The translations under genes and the position numbers were made by a program. This document shows positions 1 through 9,110 of a stretch of DNA of 64,000 nt, piece by piece. Location of the stretch: assembly GCA_944321825.1 (NCBI GenBank), contig CALUMU010000010.1:23671-87670 (forward strand), in the 5' to 3' direction. The notes under the pieces were generated by a model, which saw only the letters and a program-made list of their open reading frames with translations, did no database searches and was not told where the DNA came from. Each line of letters opens with the position of its first letter. Position 1 is the stretch's first letter. The stretch comes from Candidatus Amulumruptor caecigallinarius (GTDB taxonomy: Bacteria; Bacteroidota; Bacteroidia; Bacteroidales; Muribaculaceae).

Positions 1-933
1 ATCGACGAATTGCGCCTTTTTGGCTCGAAGCGTAGTGCCGGACGCACTTATAATTTCAAAGGCAAGGAAATAGTGGTCAAGGAGCTTACCCATGACGCAG
101 AGGATTTCCGTGGCATCGACTTCGCTTTCACTTCGGCTGGCGCAGGGACATCCAAGGAATATGCTGACACTATCACCAAATACGGTGCTGTGATGATTGA
201 TAATTCAAGCGCGTTCCGCATGGACGCTGATGTACCCTTAGTGGTTCCCGAGGTCAACGGCGACGATGCATTCAACGCTCCGCGCAATATTATCGCTAAC
301 CCTAACTGTACGACCATCCAGATGGTGGTGGCTCTCAAGCCTATCAATGACCTTACGCCTATCAAGCGTGTGCATGTGGCCACTTACCAGGCCGCGAGCG
401 GAGCGGGTGCGGCTGCGATGGACGAGCTTATCGAACAGTACGCCCAGCTCCAGCGTGGCGAAGAGCCTACAGTTGAGAAGTTTGCATATCAGCTTGCATA
501 CAATGTCATCCCCCACATTGATGTGTTCATGGACAACGGATACACCAAGGAGGAGATGAAGATGTTCAACGAGACCCGCAAAATCATGCATGCCCCGGAG
601 CTGTCGGTAAGCGCGATGTGCGTGCGTGTCCCGGTCATGCGTGCCCACAGCGAGGCTGTATGGGTTGAGACGGAGCGTCCTGTGACCCCTGCCGAGGCCC
701 GCGAAGCCTTCTCGAAGGCTGAGGGATTGGTCGTGGTCGATGACCCCGCCAGCAAGCAGTACCCCATGCCTCTCGACATTGCCGGTAAAGACCCGGTGTA
801 TGTAGGCCGCATCCGCGAAGACATTGCCAACAGCAACGGTCTGTCGTTCTGGATTGTCGGCGACCAGATTAAAAAGGGTGCCGCCCTCAATGCCGTGCAG
901 ATAGCCCAATATATGCTTGCTCATAAGAAATAA
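1..933 (+). CDS. asd: Aspartate-semialdehyde dehydrogenase, 5' truncated by window edge
   Basis: This enzyme reduces aspartyl phosphate to aspartate semialdehyde in the lysine/threonine/methionine pathway. The frame is open from base 1, so the NAD(P)-binding N-terminus lies outside the window; 310 residues are visible. Seen here: the catalytic-cysteine motif NPNCTT in the middle of the visible part and the later VPVMRAHSE segment holding the conserved Arg/His pair. The gene ends at TAA 931-933, only 30 bases before the antiporter gene, so the two are probably co-transcribed. A TTG at position 10 could start translation on paper, but it sits inside the conserved protein and is not the real start. 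Confidence 0.95.
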   Translation: MDELRLFGSKRSAGRTYNFKGKEIVVKELTHDAEDFRGIDFAFTSAGAGTSKEYADTITKYGAVMIDNSSAFRMDADVPLVVPEVNGDDAFNAPRNIIANPNCTTIQMVVALKPINDLTPIKRVHVATYQAASGAGAAAMDELIEQYAQLQRGEEPTVEKFAYQLAYNVIPHIDVFMDNGYTKEEMKMFNETRKIMHAPELSVSAMCVRVPVMRAHSEAVWVETERPVTPAEAREAFSKAEGLVVVDDPASKQYPMPLDIAGKDPVYVGRIREDIANSNGLSFWIVGDQIKKGAALNAVQIAQYMLAHKK

Positions 934-963
934 CAAGAGCTTCTTAAACACATTATAAGAGGT

Positions 964-3102
964 ATGCCTCTCATCACCTCTCCAGTTGCCATATTCCTGA
1001 CGGTATTACTTATAATACTGTTGGCTCCTTTGTTGCTCAACAAACTTAAGGTGCCGCATATCATAGGGCTTATCGTAGGCGGCATACTGGTGGGACCGCA
1101 TGGATTTGGCCTGCTTGCCCGTGATGCCGGATTTGAGGTGTTCGGACAAGTGGGTCTTTTGTATCTGATGTTTCTTGCGGGTATAGAGATTGACATGTAC
1201 CACCTTAAGAAAAACCTCTCAAAGGGGCTTGCTTTCGGTGTCATGACTTTTCTTGTGCCTTTGGCTCTCGGCGCGGTAGCCGTGCATTATGCCCTCGGCA
1301 TGACGTGGCTTACGGCCACGCTGATGGCATCGATGTTTGCCGCGCATACGCTTATCGGTTATCCTATCGTCAGCCGTTTCGGTCTGACGAAGTCGCCTGC
1401 GGTCATCATTGCCGTGACGGGTACCATTGTGACAGTCCTCGGCTCGCTGATGGTGCTTGCTTCCATTGCGGATGTCATACGGTTCGGGTCGTTTGAGGTG
1501 CAGAATCTTCTGAGGCTGTTCGGTGGGCTGGTGCTGTATTGTGTGTTTGTGACGGTGGTTTATCCGCGCTTGACACGCTGGTTTTTCAGGCAGTACCACG
1601 ACGACACCCTGCAGTTCATATACGTGTTGACGTTAGTGTTCATCGCGGCGGCTATCGCATCGTTCATAGGGCTTGAAGGGGTGTTCGGGGCTTTTTATGC
1701 TGGACTGACGCTTAACCGTTACATCCCCTCGCGTTCGTCGCTCATGGGGAGGATAGAGTTTGTGGGCAACTCGATTTTCATTCCTTATTTCCTGATAGGG
1801 GTGGGTATGCTGATCGATGTCCGCTTGGTGGCATCGGATGTTAAGACCATAGAAGTGGCGGCAGTGATGTGCGTCGTGGCTATGGCGGTCAAGTGGCTTG
1901 CTGCATTTGTAGCCCAGCTGTCGTTCAGGCTTTCGAGGATTGACCGTTCGATGATGTACCAGTTGAGCAACGCCCACACCGCAGTGGCTCTTGCCGTGGT
2001 GATGATAGGTCACAAATTGGGTGTGTTCAATGAGGTCGTGCTTAATGCCACGGTGTTGATGATATTGGTCACATGCACGGTGTCGTCGTTTGGCGTGGAG
2101 CGGGCCGCGAGGCGGTTGGTGTTGCGTAATGTCGAGAGCGAAGCCGACAGTGACGACGGCACGCCCCAGAAAGCCCACCATACGCTTATATCTGTGGCCG
2201 AGCCGCACAGCGCGAAGCAGATGGTAGATGTCGCCCGGTATATGCAAGGCAAGCAGAGCCAATACAATAAGCTATACGCTCTCCATGTGCGTAGCGACAA
2301 TGCACAGGCTTCGCGAACGGTAGGCAAGAACTCGCTTGAGGAGGCGCAGAAAGCCGCCAATGCCACGTCGTCGCGCCTGATACCTATCGAACGCTATGAT
2401 ATAAATATAGTCACCGGGGTGCTTAACACTATGGCTGAGAGGGACATCGCTACACTGCATCTCGGCCTGCACCGGCGCAAACGCATCATAGATACTTTCC
2501 TCGGGTCTAAAATCGAGCAGCTCCTAAAGTCCACCAACGCCATGGTGGTCATCAGCCGCATATTTGTCCCGGTCAACACTGTGTCGCGCATAGTGGTAGT
2601 GGTGCCGGCGCAAGCCCAGTACGAGGGCGGTTTCCGTCACTGGGTGGAGGCTGTTGGCAACCTGACACGCGAGGTCGGGTGTAAGGTGGTGTTTTGCGGA
2701 GCAGATGACACTAACCGCACGATACGTTCAGTGCTGGAGCGTGGCCGTTTCGGCATACATCAGGGATATGTGGAGATAAACTATGACGATGACTTCGTGT
2801 TGCTTCCCAACCGTATCCATGAAGATGATCTGTTGGTGGTGGTGGCGGCTCGGCGGTCGTCGGTGTCGTTCAGCCCTTACATGAACGAACTGCCGGAATT
2901 TTTGCAGAAATATTTCTCGTCCAATAACCTTATAATCCTCTATCCCGAACATGCGGGAACTGCTAACGTCATAGTGCCGACTATGGCAGAGACGATGACC
3001 GCCGACATCACGGCTCCGTCGCCGATATGGATGTTCCTGCGGCGCATATACCGTCGCATCAACCCCTCGGCTGCGGCAACCGACCGCAAGCTTAAGCTCT
3101 GA
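964..3102 (+). CDS. Cation:proton antiporter (CPA2 type) with C-terminal universal-stress-like domain
   Basis: A 712-residue inner-membrane protein. The first ~385 residues are a run of about 12 hydrophobic helices, with motifs typical of the Na+/H+ exchanger fold such as FLAGIEIDM and the glycine-rich NKLKVPHIIGLIVGGILVG region. After a charged linker, residues ~405-690 form a soluble region resembling tandem universal-stress-protein domains, as in some monovalent cation/H+ antiporters. It probably exchanges K+ or Na+ for protons for pH or ion homeostasis. It lies 30 bases after asd with no promoter or terminator seen between them. The transported ion cannot be read from sequence. Confidence 0.9.
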   Translation: MPLITSPVAIFLTVLLIILLAPLLLNKLKVPHIIGLIVGGILVGPHGFGLLARDAGFEVFGQVGLLYLMFLAGIEIDMYHLKKNLSKGLAFGVMTFLVPLALGAVAVHYALGMTWLTATLMASMFAAHTLIGYPIVSRFGLTKSPAVIIAVTGTIVTVLGSLMVLASIADVIRFGSFEVQNLLRLFGGLVLYCVFVTVVYPRLTRWFFRQYHDDTLQFIYVLTLVFIAAAIASFIGLEGVFGAFYAGLTLNRYIPSRSSLMGRIEFVGNSIFIPYFLIGVGMLIDVRLVASDVKTIEVAAVMCVVAMAVKWLAAFVAQLSFRLSRIDRSMMYQLSNAHTAVALAVVMIGHKLGVFNEVVLNATVLMILVTCTVSSFGVERAARRLVLRNVESEADSDDGTPQKAHHTLISVAEPHSAKQMVDVARYMQGKQSQYNKLYALHVRSDNAQASRTVGKNSLEEAQKAANATSSRLIPIERYDINIVTGVLNTMAERDIATLHLGLHRRKRIIDTFLGSKIEQLLKSTNAMVVISRIFVPVNTVSRIVVVVPAQAQYEGGFRHWVEAVGNLTREVGCKVVFCGADDTNRTIRSVLERGRFGIHQGYVEINYDDDFVLLPNRIHEDDLLVVVAARRSSVSFSPYMNELPEFLQKYFSSNNLIILYPEHAGTANVIVPTMAETMTADITAPSPIWMFLRRIYRRINPSAAATDRKLKL

Positions 3103-3251
3103 TTTACGATTTCCAGTCTTGTTGCGGCCATTTATAGGTTGTTGTCGTGTGCATAAGCGATTTTTTTTTAGCGAAGCGGGATTATATGTGTCTTTCAAGC
3201 ATAAGTAGAAACTGTGCTGGTGGATTTCTTGTTTTTTAACAATCATACAGC

Positions 3252-3281
3252 TTGGATAATTGGAAAAAGTTTGTAACTTTG
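3252..3281 (+). promoter_or_regulatory. Bacteroidota promoter for tRNA-Glu
   Basis: A TTG (3252-3254), a 19-base spacer and TAACTTTG (3274-3281) match the Bacteroidota housekeeping consensus exactly. Transcription would start near 3287, about 50 bases before the tRNA. Confidence 0.7.
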
Positions 3282-3340
3282 CAGAGCAAATGTAAGGATG
3301 TTGACCTTTGATTTTGCGACATCAATGCGAAAGTGCAAAT

Positions 3341-3413
3341 GGCGATTTAGTGTAGAGGCCTAGCACGCCGCCCTCTCACGGCGGAAACTCGGGTTCGAAT
3401 CCCGAATTCGCTA
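3341..3413 (+). tRNA. tRNA-Glu (CUC anticodon)
   Basis: A full cloverleaf is visible: D stem GTGT/GCAC, anticodon stem CCGCC/GGCGG around loop CTCTCAC (anticodon CTC), T stem TCGGG/CCCGA around TTCGAAT, discriminator A. CCA is not encoded. The acceptor stem has one G:U and one U-U mismatch (GGCGATT against ATTCGCT), slightly weaker than usual. Confidence 0.93.
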
Positions 3414-3419
3414 CATCGG

Positions 3420-3446
3420 CTGCCCTGATGGATTCCATCAGGGCAG
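3420..3446 (+). terminator. Rho-independent terminator after tRNA-Glu
   Basis: A perfect 13-bp stem CTGCCCTGATGGA/TCCATCAGGGCAG with a one-base loop follows the tRNA directly. The downstream T-run is short (TTTC). Confidence 0.7.
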
Positions 3447-3514
3447 TTTCGTGTATATATCATCTCTGCTGCCCCCCCTTGTTACGGGTCAGTAGAAAAT
3501 CCTAAAGTGATACA

Positions 3515-3728
3515 AATAAAGCCTCGATGTATGAGGCTTGCGCAAATGCCTTTCGGCGATAAATGGAAAGGTTAAACCGACAAACGGAAAGAAAATGAAG
3601 GTGACACTAATTTTCAAAGTTTGGCGTTTTAAAAATACTCGCTATCACGGTGAAGTTATTCTAAACGCTGAAAGGTTGCTAAAGCATCAAAGAGGGCAAA
3701 CGCCCCGCCTTTCATCGGTTTAACAGCG
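3515..3728 (-). ncRNA. Candidate small RNA or short-peptide transcript
   Basis: A consensus promoter (see 3729-3760) points leftward into this otherwise geneless stretch. About 200 bases on, a hairpin AAGCCTC/GAGGCTT (3519-3539) followed by TTTATTTG on the minus strand could terminate it. The transcript contains a possible 19-codon reading frame beginning MKGGAF near its 5' end, but no known family is recognised. An open frame of 61 codons on the plus strand (3538-3723) has no support and is probably chance. Confidence 0.35.
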
Positions 3729-3760
3729 CAAAGATACTACAAACTTTGCAAAGATGCAAA
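3729..3760 (-). promoter_or_regulatory. Orphan Bacteroidota promoter
   Basis: On the minus strand, TTTG (3760-3757), 20 bases, TATCTTTG (3736-3729) match the consensus perfectly. No protein gene follows on this strand before the tRNA-Glu terminator, so it is the main argument for the RNA candidate at 3515-3728. Confidence 0.55.
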
Positions 3761-3818
3761 AAGAAGCCCGGCGTTGCATCTGTCGCAGACTTAGGCCGGG
3801 CAATATTCGGTAGTTTTG

Positions 3819-4529
3819 TCAGATTTCGTGGTTGATGCGTTTCTTGACTGCTGAGAAGGCTTTTCTGAATAGGGCGGAGTCGTCAATGGTCTGCATCATC
3901 TTCCGAAAACGGTGTGCCGGTATCGTGAACGTTAGTTCGTCGGGAGGGACAAGCGGGCGGGCTGACGGGTCAAGCAGTCCGATGAAGCAGCTGCGTCCCT
4001 GCTTCCTGTTTTCGATCGTGGCAAATGTCACGATGCTGCAACACCCCGATGCAAACCGTATTGACACGGCATCATCGGCATCGTTGTCATAGAAAGCCCA
4101 AGAGCACAGGCCGGAAAGGATGTCGGGGGTTGCGAAAAAGAGTATCCCTTCCGAATCGTCAAGGGCTGACATTTTGTCTATGCGGACAAAATTAAGATAC
4201 GGCTTTTCGGTAAGCTGTATGTCGAGATTGCGGATGTACTGCTTCACCTGTTCAGGTGTCTGTTTGTAATGCTCTGTCTCGGACACGAATGTCGGTATTC
4301 TGTCCTGCATAGGGGCAAATGCCGTGTAGAGGCTTCCGCCACCGCACATGATGTTGTCCGCACTAAGCGTGAGAGGGTCTCCGTCGCATACTCTCCGTAT
4401 CGCTCCTACCATGCAGCGCGGTATTTTCTTTACCTCGGCCGCCGGTGCATGGCTATAGCCGAACGCGATAGGAAGCGGAGCGGCCTTGCCGAATGCTTCG
4501 ATATATTTTTGCAGAAACGTCTGTATCAT
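3819..4529 (-). CDS. DUF169 family protein
   Basis: A 236-residue cytoplasmic protein of the uncharacterised DUF169 family. The diagnostic stretch is near residues 38-65: a conserved Cys-containing segment (IPRCMVGAIRR) followed by LTLSADNIMCGGG. A later segment (EGILFFATPDILSGL) also fits the family. No catalytic role is established. It is a single-gene unit; a minus-strand TAACTTTG at 4559-4552 lies 23 bases before the start and is a plausible -7 box, though no good -33 element was seen. Confidence 0.85.
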   Translation of the reverse strand: MIQTFLQKYIEAFGKAAPLPIAFGYSHAPAAEVKKIPRCMVGAIRRVCDGDPLTLSADNIMCGGGSLYTAFAPMQDRIPTFVSETEHYKQTPEQVKQYIRNLDIQLTEKPYLNFVRIDKMSALDDSEGILFFATPDILSGLCSWAFYDNDADDAVSIRFASGCCSIVTFATIENRKQGRSCFIGLLDPSARPLVPPDELTFTIPAHRFRKMMQTIDDSALFRKAFSAVKKRINHEI

Positions 4530-4750
4530 GGCTATGAATATTTAAGGTTTACAAAGTTAGTGAAAAAACAAACCAATAGTGCACGTATTCTCAGTCCGGC
4601 AGTAGATTGCATATTGGATGCCGGATGATGGCTGCTTTTCATGGAGTTGTGGTCAGCATGTTTGTAGTACCACATCTTGCCGTTACAGCATCGAGGATGG
4701 CGGATATGAAACAAGCAGTTAGTGTGGGACTAACTGCTTGATTTTGAGAG

Positions 4751-4824
4751 TGGTCCCACTTGGGCTTGAACCAAGGACTCCCTGATTATGAGTCAGGTGC
4801 TCTGACCAACTGAGCTATAGGACC
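4751..4824 (-). tRNA. tRNA with CAU anticodon (elongator Met or lysidine-modified Ile2)
   Basis: On the minus strand the cloverleaf is GGTCCTA...TGGGACC with discriminator A, D-arm GCTC/GAGC, anticodon stem CCTGA/TCAGG around CTCATAA. The CAT anticodon is shared by elongator tRNA-Met and by tRNA-Ile2 before lysidine modification, and I cannot separate them by eye. It is not initiator-like (no GGG/CCC pairs flanking the anticodon loop). Confidence 0.9.
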
Positions 4825-4841
4825 TTGCCGTAAAGGCAGTA

Positions 4842-4871
4842 CAAAATTACAAAAATATTTTTAATTACAAA
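4842..4871 (-). promoter_or_regulatory. Promoter of the CAU tRNA
   Basis: Minus strand TTTG, 18 bases, TAATTTTG (4849-4842), ending 17 bases before the tRNA. The spacer is one base shorter than the usual 19-21. Confidence 0.5.
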
Positions 4872-5005
4872 AGGTGTTGAGTAAATTTGCGGTGTACCCT
4901 TTCGGGGATTTTTGCCCTGACGGTTGTCTATAGCTTGCTAATCAGCTGGTTGCAACGCATGTAATTTAGAAACATTTTTACTTAATTTGCTCAATAATTT
5001 AATCT

Positions 5006-6340
5006 ATGCTTATGAAAAACGTCGTTTACGCTTGTCTGCCGCTGTTTTTATGCTTGTCGGGTACACTTGGGGCATCCGGCGAGACATCATATCCTGACTT
5101 TGCTCTCGGCGCGGATATCTCGTGGTACACGCAGATGGAGGCTGAGGGTGTCGCCGTCTATGATGCCGACGGGAATCAGACTTCAGTGCCGGCTCTGACG
5201 CGTGATTACGGTATGGATGCCATAAGGCTGAGGGTGTTTGTCGACCCGCAGTATGCTTACTGTCTCGGCTCCCCACAGGTGTGGTGTGACAAGGCAGATC
5301 TTTTGGTCAAGGCCCGTGCCGCCCGTGACAACGGTCAGCGTGTGATGGTGGATTTCCATTTTTCGGACAACTGGTGCCATCCCGGCCAGCAATGGACTCC
5401 CTCGGCATGGACAGATACGTCGACCGACGGTCTGGCTGAGGCTGCTGCGGCGCATGTGACTGATGTGCTCAGCGCTTGCCGGGAGGAAAACATAAATGTT
5501 GCATGGGTGCAGATAGGTAATGAAGCCGGTGGCGGATTCCTGCTTCAAAGCCCTGACGGCACGGATGTAACGAATTACGGTGTCATCGACAATGACGGCG
5601 CAGACGGCTTTATCGCTATCTTTAACGCTGCAGCCAAGGCGGTCAAAGAAATATATCCACAGGCAAAGCGTGTTTTCATGACAGCCCACGGGGCGGAATG
5701 GGAAACGCTTGACTGGAGTCTCGGAATGGTGGATAGCCGGCTCGACTATGACCTGTTCGGGGTGTCGGTATACCCCCAGCCACAGGAAGGGGCGGACAAG
5801 GACAACACTACTATGTGGCGCACCCGCGCCGAGGCTTGCGTGGAGGCTGTCAAGAATGTCTATCAGAAATACGGCAAGCGGACTCTGATATGCGAAACCG
5901 GGATGAACAGCTACTATACATCGGCAATCCCTTGGGGCATAGAAAGTAATTCTGCCAAGTGCAATGAGGACCAGCGGGAATTTATGGAATATTTCGTTCC
6001 GGCACTCAAAGCTACGGGCGTATGCGACGGTGTCATGTGGTGGGAACCCGAGATATATAATTGGAAGTACCAGGCATGGAGTCCCGTCAACCCCGATTGG
6101 ACTATGCAGCAGGGTGCTATGACTTATCAATGGCGACCCGGAGCGGTGTGGGATTATATAAAATCCATATCTGACTTCCACCCTGTGCTGTCGGCCGACG
6201 ATGTGGCGGATGACGCTTCCGACAGCACACCTATATATTATAACCTCACAGGCGAAACGGTCAGCTCTGACAAACTCACTCCCGGAATATACATCAAACG
6301 GCAGGGCAGAATTACAGAAAAGATATGCATATCGCATTGA
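5006..6340 (+). CDS. Secreted GH53 endo-beta-1,4-galactanase
   Basis: A 444-residue glycoside hydrolase family 53 enzyme, expected to cut beta-1,4-galactan side chains of pectin. A signal peptide covers residues 1-24. The acid/base Glu is E173 in IGNEAGGG and the nucleophile is E297 in ICETGMN; the early LGADISWYTQME motif is also typical of GH53. After the barrel (to ~395) a short linker leads to a tail ending YNLTGETV...GIYIKRQGR, which resembles the type A sorting tail of type IX secretion. The gene is solitary, with no SusC/SusD pair nearby, so it is not an obvious polysaccharide utilisation locus. Translation starts at 5006 or two codons later at 5012. Confidence 0.9.
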   Translation: MLMKNVVYACLPLFLCLSGTLGASGETSYPDFALGADISWYTQMEAEGVAVYDADGNQTSVPALTRDYGMDAIRLRVFVDPQYAYCLGSPQVWCDKADLLVKARAARDNGQRVMVDFHFSDNWCHPGQQWTPSAWTDTSTDGLAEAAAAHVTDVLSACREENINVAWVQIGNEAGGGFLLQSPDGTDVTNYGVIDNDGADGFIAIFNAAAKAVKEIYPQAKRVFMTAHGAEWETLDWSLGMVDSRLDYDLFGVSVYPQPQEGADKDNTTMWRTRAEACVEAVKNVYQKYGKRTLICETGMNSYYTSAIPWGIESNSAKCNEDQREFMEYFVPALKATGVCDGVMWWEPEIYNWKYQAWSPVNPDWTMQQGAMTYQWRPGAVWDYIKSISDFHPVLSADDVADDASDSTPIYYNLTGETVSSDKLTPGIYIKRQGRITEKICISH

Positions 6341-6367
6341 TATTTTTGGAACGCTATGATAAAAGCC

Positions 6368-6415
6368 AGCCGCCCACTGGACTGTCAAAAGACTTCCAGC
6401 GGGCGGCTTCATTTT
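6368..6415. terminator. Bidirectional terminator between convergent genes
   Basis: Arms at 6368-6381 and 6395-6408 form a 14-bp stem (AGCCGCCC/GGGCGGCT core, one A-C mismatch) with A-rich and T-rich flanks. It serves the GH53 gene and the convergent exporter operon. Confidence 0.65.
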
Positions 6416-6434
6416 TCTGTAATATTATTGTCGA

Positions 6435-6827
6435 TTACCTGAGTCTAACGTATCGGTCGTAAAGGTCGCCATTTGTAGTGACCTCGGCGTGTCGCTGTTC
6501 CATTGCCGCTATGCGTATCGAGTCGGCTGCTGGTGATACTGTAAAGGATGAGCCGGTCTGCTGCACGTTCGTTGTGGAGTGATCCTGCGCTGTGAAGTGG
6601 GATATCAAAGGCTGGCCACTCTTGTATGGAGATGGTACGAAGCACATGGCGCCGATGATTAGACCTATGACGAGGAGCAGTATGGTCGCGCTCCACCATT
6701 TAACCGCCTTGGGTGTCATCCAGAGGTAGTCGTAAAAATCGTTTGTACGCTCTATTATGTCATGCCACGAGTCGGTGCGGCTTATTCTCAAGTCGTTCTC
6801 GTTGTTATTGTTGCTGCTGTTGTTCAT
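6435..6827 (-). CDS. Small single-span membrane protein after the C39 exporter (possible truncated HlyD-type adaptor)
   Basis: A 130-residue protein with an Asn-rich start, one transmembrane segment (about residues 45-65, WWSATILLLVIGLIIGAMCF) and a ~65-residue periplasmic tail. Its ATG overlaps the exporter's stop codon (ATGA), so it is translationally coupled. C39-type exporters are normally followed by a full HlyD-family adaptor of 300-450 residues. This protein has the layout of the first part of such an adaptor (cytoplasmic stub, one helix) but no lipoyl or coiled-coil domain. Whether it is a decayed adaptor or a dedicated small subunit is open; no family is recognised with certainty. 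Confidence 0.6.
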   Translation of the reverse strand: MNNSSNNNNENDLRISRTDSWHDIIERTNDFYDYLWMTPKAVKWWSATILLLVIGLIIGAMCFVPSPYKSGQPLISHFTAQDHSTTNVQQTGSSFTVSPAADSIRIAAMEQRHAEVTTNGDLYDRYVRLR

Positions 6828-9058
6828 GAACCGAGTTCGAGTTGGTTTTTAATCAGGTTGTAGTAATGCCCTTTGGCCTGGGTGAGGCTTTCGTGGTTGC
6901 CGCGCTCCACGATGCGTCCGTGGTCGAGGACCACTATCTGGTCGGCATCGCGCACGGTGGAGAGGCGGTGTGCTACGACCACTACCGTGCGTCCACGGTA
7001 GAAATCCTTGAGGTTGTCCACGATGGCGCGTTCGTTGGCAGCGTCGAGGGAGTTGGTGGCTTCGTCGAGTATGATGAGCTCGGGATTCTTGTAGATGGCG
7101 CGGGCTATGAGTATACGTTGCTTCTGTCCGAGGCTCAGCCCGACGCCGTCACGCCCGATGCGGGTGTCGTAGCGGCGTGGCAGCTCCATTATGAAGTCGT
7201 GGATGCAGGCGGCTTTGGCTGCGAACTGCAGTCGGTCGAAGTCTATCTCCTTGTCCTCGGCGGCGATGTTGCGCGCTATCGATTCGGAGAATATGACACC
7301 GTCCTGCATGACCACGCCGCATTTGCTGCGCCACTCCTTTGGACGGTATTTGCGCAGATCCGTGCCGCCGAGCGTCAGGCTTCCCTCGAAGTCGTTGAAG
7401 TAGTTGAGCATGAGCTTGATGAGTGTGGACTTGCCGCTGCCCGATGCTCCCACTATCGCCGTCACCTTGCCTTGGGGGATGTGGAGCGATATGTCGGAGA
7501 GGGTATCGGTGCGCGAGTGGGGATCATACTTGAATGTCAGGTGTTCGAAGCGGATGTTGCGGTCGGGAATTTCGAGTTCATAAGGTCGCTGTATGGGGAA
7601 TGATATCGTATCTTTGCTTTCGTCTTTGGCGTTGCGCACCTCGTCTATACGCTCCAATGATAGCTGGACATCCTGCAACGCAAGGATGAAGTTCATAAGC
7701 TGGTCCACGGGGCTGTTGAGCTGCCCGATGATATACTGCACGGCCAGCATCGCTCCGAGCGACATGTCGCCGGCGATTACCGACGTGGCGGCGAGGACGG
7801 TGATGACGATGTTCTTCAGTTCGTTGATGAAGATTCCGCCGGCCTCCTGTATCTGACGCAGCTTGAGCGCCCGCATCTGCACCGCCATCAGGTCGGCCTG
7901 CGTGTCCTCCCACTCCGTACTGCGGCGCACTTCGCACCCTTGCAGCTTTATCTCGGGCATGTTGGTGACCATCTGGTAGACGATGTTCTGGTTGCGGGCC
8001 TGCACGTCGAACAGGTCGTAGTCGAGAATCCGGCGGCGGTGCAGGAAGATGGTAAGCCATACACCGTAGAGTACGCTTCCACCCACGAACACCGCGAATA
8101 TGACCCAGTTATAAAAGGCCAGCACCGCCCCGAACACCACGAAGCTCAACAGCGAGAATGTCATGCCGAGGATGTCGTTGGTAAGGAAATTCTGCACCCT
8201 CGTGTGGTCGTTGATGCGCTGGAGGAGGTCGCCAGTAAGTTTCGTGTCAAAAAAGGTCATGGGCAGCATCATCATCCTCCATAGGAAATCCCGTATCAGC
8301 GACACGTTGACCCTCATGGATATGTGGAGCAGCAGCCAGCGGCGCACGAAGTCGGTGGCTGCGCGTCCGAACACTATCATCAGCTCCCCGAGGAGTATGA
8401 GCCAGATGAGATTGATGTTTTTGAAGCGGATGCCGTTGTCCACTATGGCCTGTGTCAGGAACGGCATAATCAGCTGCAACACGCATCCGAGAGCCAGCCC
8501 GACGATAAGGTGGCCCATGAGCACCTTATGGCGCGACAGGTATCTCTTGACGTACATAAATCCGCGTGGAGGCTTGTAGGGCTTCGGTGGGCGTGGTTTG
8601 AATCCGATGGTCTTGGTCACGGTCATCACTATGCCGACGGCATCGTTGCCGGCGGAGGGGTCCGATGCCCAGTGTGACAGAAATTCCTCACGGGAGTAGC
8701 ATACCCGCCCTTTGGCGGGATCGGAGATGTGGAAGCGGGTGCCGTTTTTGCTTATCTTGTAGAGTACTACGAAGTGGTTTTGGTCCCAGTGGAGTATCAG
8801 TGGACCGCTAAACCAGGCAATAATATTGATGAGCTTGGTGCGCGCTACCTTGGTCTGGATGCCTAACGCTTTGGCACCGTCACAGAGAGCCTGCATCGAC
8901 ACTCCCTCTACGGTGGCGTGGCACACGTCAGCTACGTCCGACAGGTTATAGCTGCCGCCGTAGTGCCGCGCCACGGCTGTGAGGCAGGCGACTCCGCACT
9001 GCATGGAGTCGTGCTGCATCACTACCGGGAATCTGCGCATGGTGGATGTCTTCTTCAT
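6824..9058 (-). CDS. C39-peptidase-containing ABC exporter (PCAT, bacteriocin/RiPP type)
   Basis: A 744-residue fusion of a cysteine protease, a six-helix membrane domain and an ATPase. The C39 triad is visible: C21 in DSMQCGVACL, H95 in DQNHFVVLY and D113 in HISDPAKG. The membrane domain spans about 175-460. The ATPase has Walker A GASGSGKST, signature LSLGQKQRI and Walker B LIILDEAT. Such proteins cleave a peptide leader after Gly-Gly and export the rest. The GG-leader peptide at 16678-16881 on the same strand is a natural substrate candidate, though it is 8 kb away and in a separate transcription unit. The next gene overlaps by 4 bases. Confidence 0.93.
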   Translation of the reverse strand: MKKTSTMRRFPVVMQHDSMQCGVACLTAVARHYGGSYNLSDVADVCHATVEGVSMQALCDGAKALGIQTKVARTKLINIIAWFSGPLILHWDQNHFVVLYKISKNGTRFHISDPAKGRVCYSREEFLSHWASDPSAGNDAVGIVMTVTKTIGFKPRPPKPYKPPRGFMYVKRYLSRHKVLMGHLIVGLALGCVLQLIMPFLTQAIVDNGIRFKNINLIWLILLGELMIVFGRAATDFVRRWLLLHISMRVNVSLIRDFLWRMMMLPMTFFDTKLTGDLLQRINDHTRVQNFLTNDILGMTFSLLSFVVFGAVLAFYNWVIFAVFVGGSVLYGVWLTIFLHRRRILDYDLFDVQARNQNIVYQMVTNMPEIKLQGCEVRRSTEWEDTQADLMAVQMRALKLRQIQEAGGIFINELKNIVITVLAATSVIAGDMSLGAMLAVQYIIGQLNSPVDQLMNFILALQDVQLSLERIDEVRNAKDESKDTISFPIQRPYELEIPDRNIRFEHLTFKYDPHSRTDTLSDISLHIPQGKVTAIVGASGSGKSTLIKLMLNYFNDFEGSLTLGGTDLRKYRPKEWRSKCGVVMQDGVIFSESIARNIAAEDKEIDFDRLQFAAKAACIHDFIMELPRRYDTRIGRDGVGLSLGQKQRILIARAIYKNPELIILDEATNSLDAANERAIVDNLKDFYRGRTVVVVAHRLSTVRDADQIVVLDHGRIVERGNHESLTQAKGHYYNLIKNQLELGS

Positions 9059-9110
9059 ATTCGGATAATCGGTTATAGGTGGAAGTCAGGTGATATGTAT
9101 GTAATATGGG

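Noticed and set aside
3538..3723. A 61-codon plus-strand frame after tRNA-Glu
   Set aside because: No promoter reads into it and its sequence matches nothing known; the consensus promoter lies on the opposite strand.
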